DNA of 64,000 nt from Nocardia thailandica NBRC 100428 (GCF_000308795.1 NZ_BAGK01000127.1:124001-188000), one strand, 5' to 3'; shown: positions 14,734-23,745, numbered from the stretch's first letter. Translations and numbers: made by a program. The notes: generated by a model not told the origin, from the letters alone.

Positions 14734-15021
14734 TCAGTCCTGCGAAGGCGGCAGGATCGGCGGGGTGAAGACCTCTTCCAGGGGTATCGGGCCGGTGTAG
14801 CGGCGGCACCGGCAGCCCACCCATTCGCGCATACCGTGCATGCCGCGCCGGGAGGTCTCGGCGTTGCACCGGCCGCTCTCGCGGTCGTGCAGCGCCAGAT
14901 CGTGCCCGCATCCGCAGCGCGCGAGTGCCCTGCCGCGTCCGGGGGCACCGCCGCGCGAGGGTACGAATCGGCCCGCCACCCAGCCGAGCGCGAGCAACCC
15001 CGCCCCGACCGCCAGACTCAC
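14734..15021 (-). CDS. Membrane-anchored small protein with Cys/His cluster
   Basis: A 95-residue protein. One N-terminal membrane helix (VSLAVGAGLLALGWVAGRF) is followed by a compact region CGCGHDLALHDRESGRCNAE and then WVGCRCRRYTGPIP. The C-x-C-GH ... C ... GC-x-C pattern looks like a small zinc-binding knuckle on the cytoplasmic side. Similar single-helix proteins ending in C-x-C-R-x-Y-x-GP occur in actinobacteria; I know no function. The GTG at 15021 has an AGGTGG site five bases away, better than an in-frame GTG three codons upstream. It is convergent with the 48-residue gene, with a gap of four bases. Confidence 0.6.
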   Translation of the reverse strand: MSLAVGAGLLALGWVAGRFVPSRGGAPGRGRALARCGCGHDLALHDRESGRCNAETSRRGMHGMREWVGCRCRRYTGPIPLEEVFTPPILPPSQD

Positions 15022-15051
15022 AGGATCCACCTGTCCACGGTATACGGCCCG

Positions 15052-15330
15052 GTGCCCGGTCGAAAACCGTTCGGCGGGATCACCGTTCACCCCGCCACCG
15101 AGGTCGTCACCGACTGGATCGAGCGCGGCACCGACTATCCGGGCGGGCCCCGACCCGACACCGCGCGCGAGCTGATGATGGCGATCCTGGTCGGCCTCGA
15201 CGGCGCGTTCGTCCTCGGCCGCACCCTGCGGTCGGCCGAGCCGCGGCACGCGCCGGCCGCCCGCGTCGAGGACCAGCTCGCGCACGCCGAAACCCCGGAA
15301 GGCGCGACGGGACACCGTCTTCCGGGGTGA
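15052..15330 (+). pseudogene. Remnant of a TetR-type regulator (C-terminal part only)
   Basis: An open frame of 92 codons resembling the last third of a TetR ligand domain: ATEVVTDWIERGTDYPGG, then TARELMMAILVGLDGAFVLG and RTLRSAEP, close to the family's 'x-x-l-l-a-l-v-x-G-a-l-l-x-a-R-x-x-r-s-x-e-p' ending. No helix-turn-helix precedes it, and upstream lies the promoter region of the opposite gene. I read it as a decayed regulator. It could also be a small protein using the GTG at 15052, but no ribosome site is evident. Confidence 0.4.
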
Positions 15331-15345
15331 CTGCGAGCGATACCG

Positions 15346-15741
15346 TCAGCCGGGGCCGACCGGCAGCAGGAAGTCCGCGGTGTCGCCCGCGGCGTCGGTG
15401 ACGCGCAGTCGGGTGAACACCGCGGGGCTGCCGTGCGGGCCCGAGAGCCGCACCGTGACCGGGCGCTGGGCGACCGGTCCGGTGGCGCAGTCCGGGACGC
15501 AGGTCTTGCGGTGTTCGGTGCCGGTGGCCTCGGCCGCCTCCTCGTCCCAGCGGGTCCAGGTCAGGCCCGAGAGGTGTTCGCCGAGATCGGCGCAGGTGGG
15601 GGTGAGGGAGGCGGGCTGGGTGACCGCGACGTCGGCGCAGTCGTAGACGACCGGCAGCGATGCCGGGCGGGCCTGACCCGCCGCGATCACCGTGCAGGCC
15701 AGGGCGGTGGTGGCCAGAACCGGGACGACCATGACACGCAC
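15346..15741 (-). CDS. Secreted Cys-containing protein, unknown
   Basis: A 131-residue protein with a signal peptide (VVPVLATTALACTVIAAGQA) and a mature part containing five cysteines, among them YDCADVAV, PTCADLGEH and TCVPDCATG, which suggests disulfides outside the cytoplasm. The GTG start at 15741 is preferred because GGGAG lies seven bases before it; a TTG two codons upstream is open too. I recognise no family. Confidence 0.55.
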   Translation of the reverse strand: MRVMVVPVLATTALACTVIAAGQARPASLPVVYDCADVAVTQPASLTPTCADLGEHLSGLTWTRWDEEAAEATGTEHRKTCVPDCATGPVAQRPVTVRLSGPHGSPAVFTRLRVTDAAGDTADFLLPVGPG

Positions 15742-15925
15742 GGGCAAGCTCCCTTCGTCGGCTGTGCGGTCACGCTACGCCGCCGCGGCGGCGATCCGGC
15801 GGACCCACGCCGGGGTTGCGCTCACCCTGATTCCGGGCAGCCGCGGCGGGGCGAGCTGCGCACCCGCCGTGCGCATCTCGCCGGGGCGGCGGCCGGACAC
15901 CGCGCGCAGGTGGTAGGAAAGGGAC

Positions 15926-17287
15926 GTGTCGGCAACTGACGGAAAGTCTGGTTCGGTCGCGCGTTCGCGCGCAGTGGACGAGGTCGTGGAGCTGGTCAGC
16001 ACGCTGATCCGCTTCGACACCTCCAACACCGGCGAGCTGGCCACCACCAAGGGCGAACGCGAATGCGCCCAGTGGGTGGCCGGTCAGCTCGCGGAGGTGG
16101 GATACGAGACCGAGTACGTGGAATCGGGCGCGCCCGGCCGCGGCAACGTCTTCGCCCGCCTGCCCGGCGCGGATTCCTCGCGCGGGGCGCTGATGATCCA
16201 CGGGCACCTGGACGTGGTGCCCGCCCAGGCGTCGGACTGGAGCGTGCACCCGTTCTCCGGCGCGGTGCAGGACGGCTACGTCTGGGGCCGCGGCGCGGTC
16301 GACATGAAGGACATGGTCGGCATGACCCTGGCGGTGGCCCGCCAGTTCAAGGCCGAGGGCACCGTCCCGCCGCGCGATCTGGTGTTCGCGTTCCTGGCCG
16401 ACGAGGAGAACGGCGGCAAGTGGGGGTCGCACTGGCTGGTGGACAACCGGCCCGACCTGTTCGCCGGGGTGAGCGAGGCGGTCGGCGAGGTCGGCGGATT
16501 CTCGCTGACCGTGCCGCGCCCCGACGGCACCGAACGGCGCCTGTACCTGGTGGAGACCGCCGAGAAGGGCCTGGGCTGGATGCGCCTGCGGGCCAAGGCC
16601 CGCGCCGGGCACGGCTCGTTCCTGCACGAGGACAACGCGGTCACCATCCTGGCCGAGGCGGTGGCCCGGCTGGGCCGCCACACCTTCCCGCTGGTGCTCT
16701 CGGACTCGGTGGCCGAGTTCCTCGCCGCGGTCTCGGAGGAGACCGGGCTGACCTTCGACCCGGACTCGCCCGACATCGAGGGCCAGCTGGCGAAGCTGGG
16801 TACGATCTCGCGCATCATCGGGGCCACCCTGCGCGACACCGCCAACCCGACCATGCTCAGCGCCGGCTACAAGGCCAACGTCATCCCGCAGACCGCGGAG
16901 GCCGTCGTGGACTGCCGCGTCGTGCCGGGCCGCCAGGCCGCCTTCGAGCGCGAGGTCGACGAACTCATCGGCCCCGACGTCGAACGCGAGTGGATCACCA
17001 AGCTCGACTCCTACGAGACCACCTTCGACGGCAGGCTCGTCGACGCCATGAACGAGGCGGTGCTTGCCAACGACCCGCAGGGCCGCACGGTGCCCTACAT
17101 GCTCTCCGGCGGCACCGACGCCAAGGCCTTCGCCCGCCTCGGTATCCGCTGCTTCGGGTTCGCCCCGCTGCAGCTGCCGCCCGAGCTGGACTTCACCGCG
17201 CTGTTCCACGGGGTGGACGAACGGGTTCCGGTGCGGTCACTGGAATTCGGCACCCAGGTCCTGGAACACTTCCTGCTGCACAGCTGA
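15926..17287 (+). CDS. M20-family metallopeptidase (ArgE/DapE-like)
   Basis: A 453-residue zinc amidohydrolase/peptidase. Metal and catalytic motifs are complete: MIHGHLDVVPAQ (H-x-D), WGRGAVDMKDM (bridging Asp), FLADEENGG (catalytic EE) and SGGTDAKAFARLGIRC. The lid domain covers about residues 200-330 (RARAGHGSFLHEDNAV). It probably hydrolyses a dipeptide or N-acyl amino acid in the cytoplasm. The GTG start at 15926 has an AGGAAAGG site. It is followed after 27 bases by the PEBP-like gene in the same direction. Confidence 0.9.
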   Translation: MSATDGKSGSVARSRAVDEVVELVSTLIRFDTSNTGELATTKGERECAQWVAGQLAEVGYETEYVESGAPGRGNVFARLPGADSSRGALMIHGHLDVVPAQASDWSVHPFSGAVQDGYVWGRGAVDMKDMVGMTLAVARQFKAEGTVPPRDLVFAFLADEENGGKWGSHWLVDNRPDLFAGVSEAVGEVGGFSLTVPRPDGTERRLYLVETAEKGLGWMRLRAKARAGHGSFLHEDNAVTILAEAVARLGRHTFPLVLSDSVAEFLAAVSEETGLTFDPDSPDIEGQLAKLGTISRIIGATLRDTANPTMLSAGYKANVIPQTAEAVVDCRVVPGRQAAFEREVDELIGPDVEREWITKLDSYETTFDGRLVDAMNEAVLANDPQGRTVPYMLSGGTDAKAFARLGIRCFGFAPLQLPPELDFTALFHGVDERVPVRSLEFGTQVLEHFLLHS

Positions 17288-17314
17288 ACCCGAACCCCGC
17301 GAATCGGAGTCGCC

Positions 17315-17842
17315 ATGAGCTACAACCCCTATGCCGCCCTGCCCGAGGTGCCCACCTTCACCCTGACCTCGGCCGATGTCACCGACGGCGCGCCACTGGC
17401 CAACGACCAGGTCTCGGGCGTGTTCGGCGCGGGTGGCAAAGACATCTCCCCCCAGCTGAGCTGGTCCGGGTTCCCGGAGGGCACCGAGAGTTTCGCGGTC
17501 ACCGTCTACGACCCCGACGCCCCCACCGCCTCCGGCTTCTGGCACTGGGCCGTGGCGAACATCCCCGCCTCGGTGACCTCGCTCGACAGCGGCGCGGGCA
17601 GCGAGGGCGGCACGCTGCCCGAGGGCGCGGTGACCCTGCGCAACGACGGCGGCTTCCCCGGTTTCGTCGGCGCCGCCCCGCCGCCCGGGCACGGCCCGCA
17701 CCGCTACTTCGTCGTCGTGCACGCGGTGGACGTGCCCGCTCTGGAGGTCGGCCCCGACGCCAGCCCGGCCTTCCTCGGTTTCAACCTGTTCTCCCACACC
17801 CTCGCTCGCGCGACCCTGATCGGCACCTACGAGCAGCACTGA
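17315..17842 (+). CDS. YbhB/YbcL (PEBP/Raf kinase inhibitor-like) protein
   Basis: A 175-residue phosphatidylethanolamine-binding-protein-fold member. Signature segments are [40 protein letters not shown] and [20 protein letters not shown]. These include the D-x-D-A-P-T-x-x-G-F-x-H-W and G-H-G-P-H-R-Y ligand pocket. Bacterial members are cytoplasmic and of unclear function. The start at 17315 follows the M20 gene (gap 27 bases), so the two may be cotranscribed. A terminator follows. Confidence 0.93.
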   Translation: MSYNPYAALPEVPTFTLTSADVTDGAPLANDQVSGVFGAGGKDISPQLSWSGFPEGTESFAVTVYDPDAPTASGFWHWAVANIPASVTSLDSGAGSEGGTLPEGAVTLRNDGGFPGFVGAAPPPGHGPHRYFVVVHAVDVPALEVGPDASPAFLGFNLFSHTLARATLIGTYEQH

Positions 17843-17853
17843 GCCGTGACGGC

Positions 17854-17890
17854 GCGAAGGCCCCCGGGAAAAATCTCCGGGGGCCTTCGC
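17854..17890. terminator. Bidirectional hairpin terminator
   Basis: Perfect 14-bp stem (17854-17867 with 17877-17890) around an A-rich 9-base loop. It lies between the convergent PEBP-like gene and the acyl-CoA ligase gene. Confidence 0.85.
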
Positions 17891-17902
17891 TTTTCGCGGA
17901 CG

Positions 17903-19729
17903 CTACTTGACGTTGACGATGTGCTCGGGCGGGTTCTCCGCGTAGAGGTCGGCGATGGTGGTGGCGTACTTCTGGTTGATCGGCACGCGCTTGAGCGACA
18001 TCTTCGGGGTGAGCTCGTCACCGCCGGGCTCCCAGACGCTGTCGGCGACGGCGAAGCGCTTGACCTGCTCCACCCGCGAGAGCTTGGTGTTGCCCGCGGC
18101 GACGGCCGCGGTGACCTCGGCGACGATCTCGGGGCGGCGCACCAGTTCGGCGAAGGTGGCGTCGGTGGCGCCGAGTTCCTTGGCGCGCAGGGCGACCACG
18201 TCCGGGTCGAGCATGATCAGGGCGGTGATATACGGGCGCGCCTCGCCGATGGCCACGGCCTGCCCGACGATCGAGGAGGCGGCCTTGAGCGCGTTCTCGA
18301 TGTTGGAGGGGGCGATGTTCTTGCCCGCCTCGGTGATGATGAGTTCCTTCTTGCGGTCCACGATGCGCAGGTAGCCGTCGGCGTCGAGGGTGCCGATGTC
18401 GCCGGTGCGCAGCCAGCCGTCGGCGTCGAACGCCTCGGCGGTCTTCTCGGGCATGTTGCGGTAGCCGGCGGTGACGATGGGGCCGCGGACCAGGACCTCG
18501 CCGTCGGCGTCCAGGCGCAGCTCCAGCCCGTCGAGCGGGCGACCGACCGAACCGGGGCGCGGCTTGTCCAGCTCGGTGTAGGTGCCGACGCCGGTGGTCT
18601 CGGACATGCCCCACACCTCCGAGACCGTGAAGCCGAGGCCGAGGAAGAACTCGAGGGTCTCCGGCGGCACGGGCGCGGCGCCGGAGGCGGCGACCTTGAG
18701 CTCGTCCAGGCCCAGCGCGCCACGCAGCTTCGACAGCACCAGCGCCTCGGCCAGGGTGTGCTGGACGCCCAGCAGCGGGGAACCGCCGCCGCCCGCGAGC
18801 TGGGCGCGTGCCCGGGCGACGCCGGTGCCGATCGCCCACTGCGCCAGGGCCTTCTTCACCCCGGACTCGCCGGCGATCTTGTTCTCGATGCCGGTCTTGA
18901 TCTTCTGCCACACCCGGGGCACGCCGAAGAACGCGGTCGGGCGCGCGTCGGGCAGCGCGGCGGCGATCTCGCGCGGGTCGGGCACGGTGGTCAGCTGGAT
19001 GCCGGTGATCTGGTTCATCGCGTGCGCCGAGATGCGGTCGGCGACATGGGCGGCGGGCAGATACGAGACCGCGCGGTCGTCGGGGCCGACCGGCAGGGCG
19101 CCGGCGACAAGGCCCTTGACCTGGGCCAGCACGTTGGTGTGGGAGATCTCCACGCCCTTGGACGGGCCGGTGGTGCCCGAGGTGTAGATCAGGGTGGCCA
19201 GGTCGCCGGGGCGCACGGCCTTCCAGGCGGCCTCGAAGTCGAAGCCGTCCTTGGGGTTGGACTCCACGTCGTCGAGGGTCAGCGCGCCGGAGACGGGTCC
19301 GTCGACCACGATCAGGTGCTCGATCTCGGTGCCCGCGGCCCGGACGGCGTCCAGGAAGGCCTGTTCGGTGACCACGACCTTGTTGCCCGCGTTGGTGAAC
19401 ACGTGCGCGATCTGCTCGGGGGAGCTGGTGTTGTAGACCGAGAACGGGGCCGCGCCCAGGTGCAGGGCGGCGGTGTCGACGAGGTTGAACTCGGGCCGGT
19501 TGGTCAGCATGAGGCCGACGGTGTCGCCGTGGCCGACGCCGAGTTCGGCCAGGCCCGCGGCCAGCGCCCGCACCCGGCGGTCGTATTCGGCCCAGGTGAT
19601 CTCGGTCGTGCCGCCGACGGTGCGCAGTGCCACCCCGTCGGGCCGCAGGGCGACCGTCTCCTGGAAGGCGGCCACGACGGTGTGCACCGTTGCGCCGGAC
19701 GTGTGAACCAAACCGATTTCTGTCGTCAT
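17903..19729 (-). CDS. fadD: Long-chain acyl-CoA ligase (AMP-forming)
   Basis: A 608-residue adenylate-forming enzyme that activates fatty acids to acyl-CoA. Core motifs are LIYTSGTTGPSKGVEISHTN (AMP binding), WGMSETTGVGTYTE (A5), DGWLRTGDIGTLDADGY (A7 Asp), IVDRKKELIITEAGKNIAPS (hinge Lys and Asn) and a C-terminal TPKMSLKRVPI Lys region. The length and layout fit FadD15-like long-chain ligases of Mycobacteriales. The ATG at 19729 has an AGGGAT site; the open frame goes five codons further. It is a single gene between terminators and a divergent region. Confidence 0.92.
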   Translation of the reverse strand: MTTEIGLVHTSGATVHTVVAAFQETVALRPDGVALRTVGGTTEITWAEYDRRVRALAAGLAELGVGHGDTVGLMLTNRPEFNLVDTAALHLGAAPFSVYNTSSPEQIAHVFTNAGNKVVVTEQAFLDAVRAAGTEIEHLIVVDGPVSGALTLDDVESNPKDGFDFEAAWKAVRPGDLATLIYTSGTTGPSKGVEISHTNVLAQVKGLVAGALPVGPDDRAVSYLPAAHVADRISAHAMNQITGIQLTTVPDPREIAAALPDARPTAFFGVPRVWQKIKTGIENKIAGESGVKKALAQWAIGTGVARARAQLAGGGGSPLLGVQHTLAEALVLSKLRGALGLDELKVAASGAAPVPPETLEFFLGLGFTVSEVWGMSETTGVGTYTELDKPRPGSVGRPLDGLELRLDADGEVLVRGPIVTAGYRNMPEKTAEAFDADGWLRTGDIGTLDADGYLRIVDRKKELIITEAGKNIAPSNIENALKAASSIVGQAVAIGEARPYITALIMLDPDVVALRAKELGATDATFAELVRRPEIVAEVTAAVAAGNTKLSRVEQVKRFAVADSVWEPGGDELTPKMSLKRVPINQKYATTIADLYAENPPEHIVNVK

Positions 19730-19852
19730 AATCCCTGTTCCCACTGGTGCCGCTGACAGATTGGAGGCAAATCTGTCTCATCGACTCAAACGTAGCGCGT
19801 CGTGTGGCGCAACTCACTCATGGTAACCAGACAAACGGGATTGTGGTGGGGG

Positions 19853-20506
19853 TTACGGCGCCGGTGCCCACGGCGCGGACTCGCCCGGGATCATGTGCCC
19901 GCGCCGGGTCCGCTTGGCCTCCAGGTAGCGTCGGCCGCGATCGGTGCGCAGCGGCACCGCCAGCGGCAGCACCTCGACCGCGATGCCCGCCTGCTGCACG
20001 GCCGCCAGCTTGTCGGGATTGTTGGTGAGCAACCGGATCCGGGTCAGGCCGAGGCGGGCCAGTTCGGCCGCCGCGGGCGCGTAGGAGCGCGCATCGGGCG
20101 GCAGGCCGAGCCGGTCGTAGCCGGTGAAGGTGTCCAGATCGTGGCGTTCGCACTCGCGGTAGCCGCGCGCCTTCCACAGCAGCCCCGCGCCACGGCCCTC
20201 CTGCTCCAGATACACCAGGACCCCGCCGCCCTCGGCCTGCATCATGTCCATCGAGCGGGCCAGCTCCGGGCCGCAGTCGCAGTCGTCGGAACCCAGCGCG
20301 TCGCCGTAGAGGCAGCGGGAGTGCAAGCGCACCAGCGGATTGTCACCCAGTTCGCCGAAGATCAGCAGATGCCCGCCGTCGGCCGCGTCCGGTAGCTGCC
20401 GCACCCGCACCCTGATCTCGGCACCGCCCCGGCTGAACAGGTGCTCGACCTCGTCCTCGTCGGGCTCGGGGCCCGCGTCCGGCACGGTCGGCAGGGTGAT
20501 GGTCAC
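19853..20506 (-). CDS. ribA: GTP cyclohydrolase II
   Basis: A 217-residue enzyme for the first step of riboflavin synthesis, opening GTP to the pyrimidine precursor. The zinc site is SRCLYGDALGSDDCDCG; GTP-binding and catalytic segments are VYLEQEGRGAGLLWK, DRLGLPPDARSYAPAA and IRLLTNNPDK. Only the RibA domain is present; many actinobacteria also have a fused RibB-RibA elsewhere, so this may be a second copy. The GTG at 20506 has a GAGGAG site and removes a poorly conserved 17-codon extension. It stands alone on this strand. Confidence 0.92.
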   Translation of the reverse strand: MTITLPTVPDAGPEPDEDEVEHLFSRGGAEIRVRVRQLPDAADGGHLLIFGELGDNPLVRLHSRCLYGDALGSDDCDCGPELARSMDMMQAEGGGVLVYLEQEGRGAGLLWKARGYRECERHDLDTFTGYDRLGLPPDARSYAPAAAELARLGLTRIRLLTNNPDKLAAVQQAGIAVEVLPLAVPLRTDRGRRYLEAKRTRRGHMIPGESAPWAPAP

Positions 20507-20634
20507 AGCGCTCCTCGACGACGAAGGGATTGACAGCGCAAGCAGGTGAACGAGCAACGCGCGAGAGACTACTCGCCACGCCGAGGCCCGGCACGCCCGG
20601 CGACGGCGCGGCGTCCGGTCACCGCGCAGTGAGG

Positions 20635-22098
20635 TCAGTCACCGCGCGGGAGACCGGCGAACAGGGCGACCACCCGGTCCACCTCGGCCACCGTCGGCAG
20701 CGCCGCGGTGACCGCACCCAGCTGCTGGGTGGTGAACATGGCCGCGGTCGCCCAGCGGTAGTCCTCGGCGTCGAGCGGGCCATGGGCGTCGACCAGGCGG
20801 CGGGCCAGCGCGGCCGCGAACGCCGCGGCCGCGCCCGGTGCCGAGCGCAGCACCGGCGGGAAGTCGTCGATCAGCAGTTCGCCGCCGTCGGCGAAGACCC
20901 GGCAGTGGAAGTCGGACAGCGCGCACACCGTGCCGACGCCGAGGCCGCGCAGCAGCCGCGCCACGTCGGCGGTGTCGCCCGCGTCGGCCTCGGGCAGCAT
21001 GGCGCGCAGCTCGGCGGTGGTGCCCGCCAGGAAGTCCACCGCGCCCAGGTGGGTGTAGAGGCTCTGGGGCACCGGGGTGCGCGGCGTCGGGCACAGGACG
21101 ACCTGGGGGCGCGGGTCGAGTTCGGCCACCGCGCCGAGGAGTTGCTCGATCACCCGGGCGGGCGGCTCGAAGGTCGCCACCACCACCGCCGAGCCGGCCA
21201 GGGCCGCGCGCAGCGCCCCGCTGCGCAGGTCCTCGCCGGTGAGCTGCACGCGTTCGTCGTGGCAGCCGATGAGCTGGGCGGCGCCGGTGGCGGTCTGCAC
21301 GACCGCGGTGATCAGTGTGGGGGCGAAGGGCACCAGCTTGACCAGGTCGCGGTGCACGCCCTCCTCCGACAGCAGCGACAGGATGGCCCGGCCGTTCTCG
21401 TCGCCGCCGATGGCGGCCACCAGTTGCGCGTCCAGGCCGAGCCGGGCCGCGGCGACCGCGCGGTTGAGGCCCTTGCCGCCGGGATGACCGGTGAATGTGC
21501 CCGAGGCGGGCAGGTTCTCGGTGGCGAAGGCGTCCACCGTGTAGAGGTGGTCGATCACCGCGTCGCCGACGACGGTGACCGTCGCGCCCGCGCCGAGGGG
21601 CCGCGCCGGGGGCGGCGGGTAGCCGTTGGCCACGGCCAGCAGGCCCGCCAGGGCGGTGAAGGTCTGGTGCTCGACGACCGTGCGCAGCCGCTTGACCGTG
21701 GGCGCGCCGGGCGCCGGGCCGGCGTCGATCACCTCGTGCAGTGCGTTCCAGTGCGTGGCCAGGTACAGGCGCCGGTCGCCGAGGTTCTCCGCGTAGAGCC
21801 GGTCCGCCTCCAGCCCCGGCGGCAGGTCGTCGCGGAGCAGGCCGAGCGACAGGGCGGCGTCGGCGATGAGCAGATCGGAGGGCGGCAATTGCCGTGCCAC
21901 GTCACGCAGGACCGCGGGCACCGCTTCCTCGCGGGCGACGCCCGTGCGCTGGGCGTGCCGGGCGATGGCGGGCAGGGCCAGCAGGGGAGTGACGTCGATC
22001 TCGGTGTGCCGCAAGCGTTCCGGGCTCAGGCCCGTGTACTTGCACAAACGGGTCAGAATGTCGCGCAGGGCGACCGTGCGGTCGTCGTGCGTAGCCAT
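20635..22098 (-). CDS. PfkB-fold protein with N-terminal helical domain, catalytic Asp missing
   Basis: A 487-residue two-part protein. Residues ~1-165 are helical and unrecognised (ILTRLCKYTGLSPERL, AENLGDRRLYLATHWNALHE, TVVEHQTFTALAGLLA). Residues ~180-487 are a ribokinase/PfkB domain: VTVVGDAVIDHLYTVDAFA and the first signature GHPGGKGLNRAVAAARLG are good. The second signature, normally with GAGD whose Asp is the catalytic base, reads SAPGAAAAFAAAL here, so the Asp is Ala. The sugar-binding fold may remain while kinase activity is probably lost, suggesting a sensor or regulator. The start is the ATG at 22098. It is divergent from 22266 across three phased repeats. Confidence 0.75.
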   Translation of the reverse strand: MATHDDRTVALRDILTRLCKYTGLSPERLRHTEIDVTPLLALPAIARHAQRTGVAREEAVPAVLRDVARQLPPSDLLIADAALSLGLLRDDLPPGLEADRLYAENLGDRRLYLATHWNALHEVIDAGPAPGAPTVKRLRTVVEHQTFTALAGLLAVANGYPPPPARPLGAGATVTVVGDAVIDHLYTVDAFATENLPASGTFTGHPGGKGLNRAVAAARLGLDAQLVAAIGGDENGRAILSLLSEEGVHRDLVKLVPFAPTLITAVVQTATGAAQLIGCHDERVQLTGEDLRSGALRAALAGSAVVVATFEPPARVIEQLLGAVAELDPRPQVVLCPTPRTPVPQSLYTHLGAVDFLAGTTAELRAMLPEADAGDTADVARLLRGLGVGTVCALSDFHCRVFADGGELLIDDFPPVLRSAPGAAAAFAAALARRLVDAHGPLDAEDYRWATAAMFTTQQLGAVTAALPTVAEVDRVVALFAGLPRGD

Positions 22099-22138
22099 CG
22101 GCGTGGTCCGCCTCTCCGGGAAGGGGTGCGTGGCAGGT

Positions 22139-22166
22139 TTGACACCGGTTCTGTCCGGGCAATTAT
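22139..22166 (+). promoter_or_regulatory. Possible rightward promoter in the divergent region
   Basis: TTGACA at 22139-22144 is a perfect -35 hexamer. AATTAT at 22161-22166, 16 bases later, matches TATAAT at four positions. The -10 overlaps the first of three repeats, so a bound protein could block or assist polymerase. It would give a leader of about 90 bases for the gene at 22266. Confidence 0.4.
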
Positions 22167-22207
22167 CCAAGTAGAATGGCAATTGTCCGCACCGATTGGC
22201 AAATGCC
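22158..22207. repeat. Three operator-like direct repeats with 20-bp period
   Basis: GGCAATTATCC at 22158, GGCAATTGTCC at 22178 and GGCAAATGCC at 22198. Each begins exactly 20 bases after the last, about two helical turns, so all three face the same side of the DNA. They lie in the promoter region between the PfkB-fold gene and the gene at 22266. This is the layout of a cooperative DNA-binding protein's site. Confidence 0.6.
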
Positions 22208-22265
22208 ACACCGATTTCGGGGAGGATCGCCTCTCCGACCATCCGATCCGGAAGGCTGGTGTGCG

Positions 22266-22652
22266 ATGACCCTGCACGTGACCCCCGACCGCATCACCAG
22301 CGACCGCACCCCCGAATACGCCGAACGACAGCCCGGCGGCGGGTGGCGACTGAGCTGGCTGGCCGGACGCGACCTCACCGTCGAACAGGCCAGGACCGGC
22401 ATGGAACTCGACGAACTGCTCTCGTGCCCCGACGGCGTGCACGACCGGCTGACCCACGCCCGCATCCACGCCTGCGCCGACGCGCTCGGCATGATCTGGG
22501 AACAGGTGGCGATCATCCTGTTCAAGCGGATGGTCGACCGCGACCTCGCGGTCACCGGCGAACCCCCGCGCCGGGACCCGCCGCCGAGCCGGCCGCGCAG
22601 CGCGCACCGGCTCGGCGGTCACCTCAGTTCGGGACCGGCCTACTACGGCTGA
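22266..22652 (+). CDS. Hypothetical protein, 128 residues
   Basis: I do not recognise this protein. The middle is helical and acidic (RDLTVEQARTGMELDELLSC, then RLTHARIHACADALGMIWEQ), with two conserved-looking Cys. The tail is Pro/Arg-rich (PPRRDPPPSRPRSAHR) and probably disordered. The ATG at 22266 follows GGAAGG at 11 bases. It is divergent from the PfkB-fold gene and shares the phased-repeat region, so the two may be co-regulated. Its stop abuts the convergent pyrD. Confidence 0.55.
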   Translation: MTLHVTPDRITSDRTPEYAERQPGGGWRLSWLAGRDLTVEQARTGMELDELLSCPDGVHDRLTHARIHACADALGMIWEQVAIILFKRMVDRDLAVTGEPPRRDPPPSRPRSAHRLGGHLSSGPAYYG

Positions 22653-23738
22653 TCAGGACGCGGCGCTGTCGCGGCTGTGCTCGGCACCGACCGCCTCGGC
22701 GATCGAGGCGTAGCCGCCCGCGCGCAACTTGGCGGCTAGGCCGCGGTGGATGCGGCGGGTCCAGAACGCGCCGCCGTAGATGAAGCCGGTGTAGCCCTGC
22801 AGCAGGGTCGCGCCTGCCAGGATCCGCTCCCAGGCCTGCTCGGGGGTCTCGATGCCGCCGACCGAGATCAGCACCAGCCGGTCCCCGACCCGGCGGTGGA
22901 GCCTGCGCAGGACCTCCAGGGACCGGTCGGCCACCGGCGCGCCCGACAGGCCGCCCGCGCCCATCGCCTCGACCTCCGCGGCCGGGGTCCGCAGGCCGTC
23001 GCGGCGGATGGTGGTGTTGGTGGCCACGATGCCGGCCAGGCCCAGCTCCACGGCCAGGTCGGCCACGGCGTCGACGTCCTCGTCGGACAGGTCCGGCGCG
23101 ATCTTGACCAGCACCGGAACCCGGACGACGTCGAGCACGGCGGCCAGGATCGGGCGCAGCGACTCCACCGCCTGCAGGTCACGCAGGCCCGGGGTGTTGG
23201 GGGAGGAGACGTTGACCACCACGAAGTCGGCCAGCGGACCGAGCAGGCGGGCGCTGGTCGCGTAGTCGGCCGCGGCCGCCTCGGGCTCGACGACCTTGGT
23301 CTTGCCGATGTTGGCGCCGATCGGCACGCTCGGACGCGCACCGTGCAGGCGCGCGGCCGCCGCGGCGGCGCCGTGGTTGTTGAAGCCCATGCGGTTGATC
23401 AGCGCGTGGTCGGCGGGCAGCCGGAACAGCCGCGGCGCCGGGTTGCCCGGCTGGGCCTGGGCGGTCACGGTGCCGATCTCGGCGAAACCGAAACCCAGGG
23501 GTCCCCAGGTGTTCGCGCCGTCGGCGTTCTTGTCGAAGCCGGCGGCAAGCCCCAGCGGGGCGGGGAAGTCGACGCCGAACGCCCGGGTGGCCAGGATCGG
23601 GTCGTCCACCACGAGCAGCTTGTTCATCGCCCACCGCGACGGCGGGAACCACGCGGCGGCGCGCAGCGCGGCGAAGACCAGGTGATGCACCTTCTCCGGC
23701 GGGATCAGGAACAACACGCGTAGCAGCAGGGCGTACAT
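22653..23738 (-). CDS. pyrD: Dihydroorotate dehydrogenase (quinone), class 2
   Basis: A 361-residue membrane-associated FMN enzyme that oxidises dihydroorotate to orotate in pyrimidine synthesis, passing electrons to quinone. Class 2 is shown by the N-terminal hydrophobic helix ([19 protein letters not shown]) and the serine base in [16 protein letters not shown]. Other motifs are [48 protein letters not shown] and [17 protein letters not shown]. The start at 23738 lies 7 bases after the stop of the DUF5703 gene, so the three leftward genes from 25010 are probably one transcript. Confidence 0.95.
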   Translation of the reverse strand: MYALLLRVLFLIPPEKVHHLVFAALRAAAWFPPSRWAMNKLLVVDDPILATRAFGVDFPAPLGLAAGFDKNADGANTWGPLGFGFAEIGTVTAQAQPGNPAPRLFRLPADHALINRMGFNNHGAAAAAARLHGARPSVPIGANIGKTKVVEPEAAAADYATSARLLGPLADFVVVNVSSPNTPGLRDLQAVESLRPILAAVLDVVRVPVLVKIAPDLSDEDVDAVADLAVELGLAGIVATNTTIRRDGLRTPAAEVEAMGAGGLSGAPVADRSLEVLRRLHRRVGDRLVLISVGGIETPEQAWERILAGATLLQGYTGFIYGGAFWTRRIHRGLAAKLRAGGYASIAEAVGAEHSRDSAAS

Positions 23739-23745
23739 TTCTCGC

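Noticed and set aside
17846..19756. A 636-codon rightward open frame antisense to the acyl-CoA ligase gene
   Set aside because: It mirrors the strongly supported FadD gene, and its product is a His/Gly/Asp/Arg-rich shadow translation without any motif. Long antisense frames are expected at this GC content.
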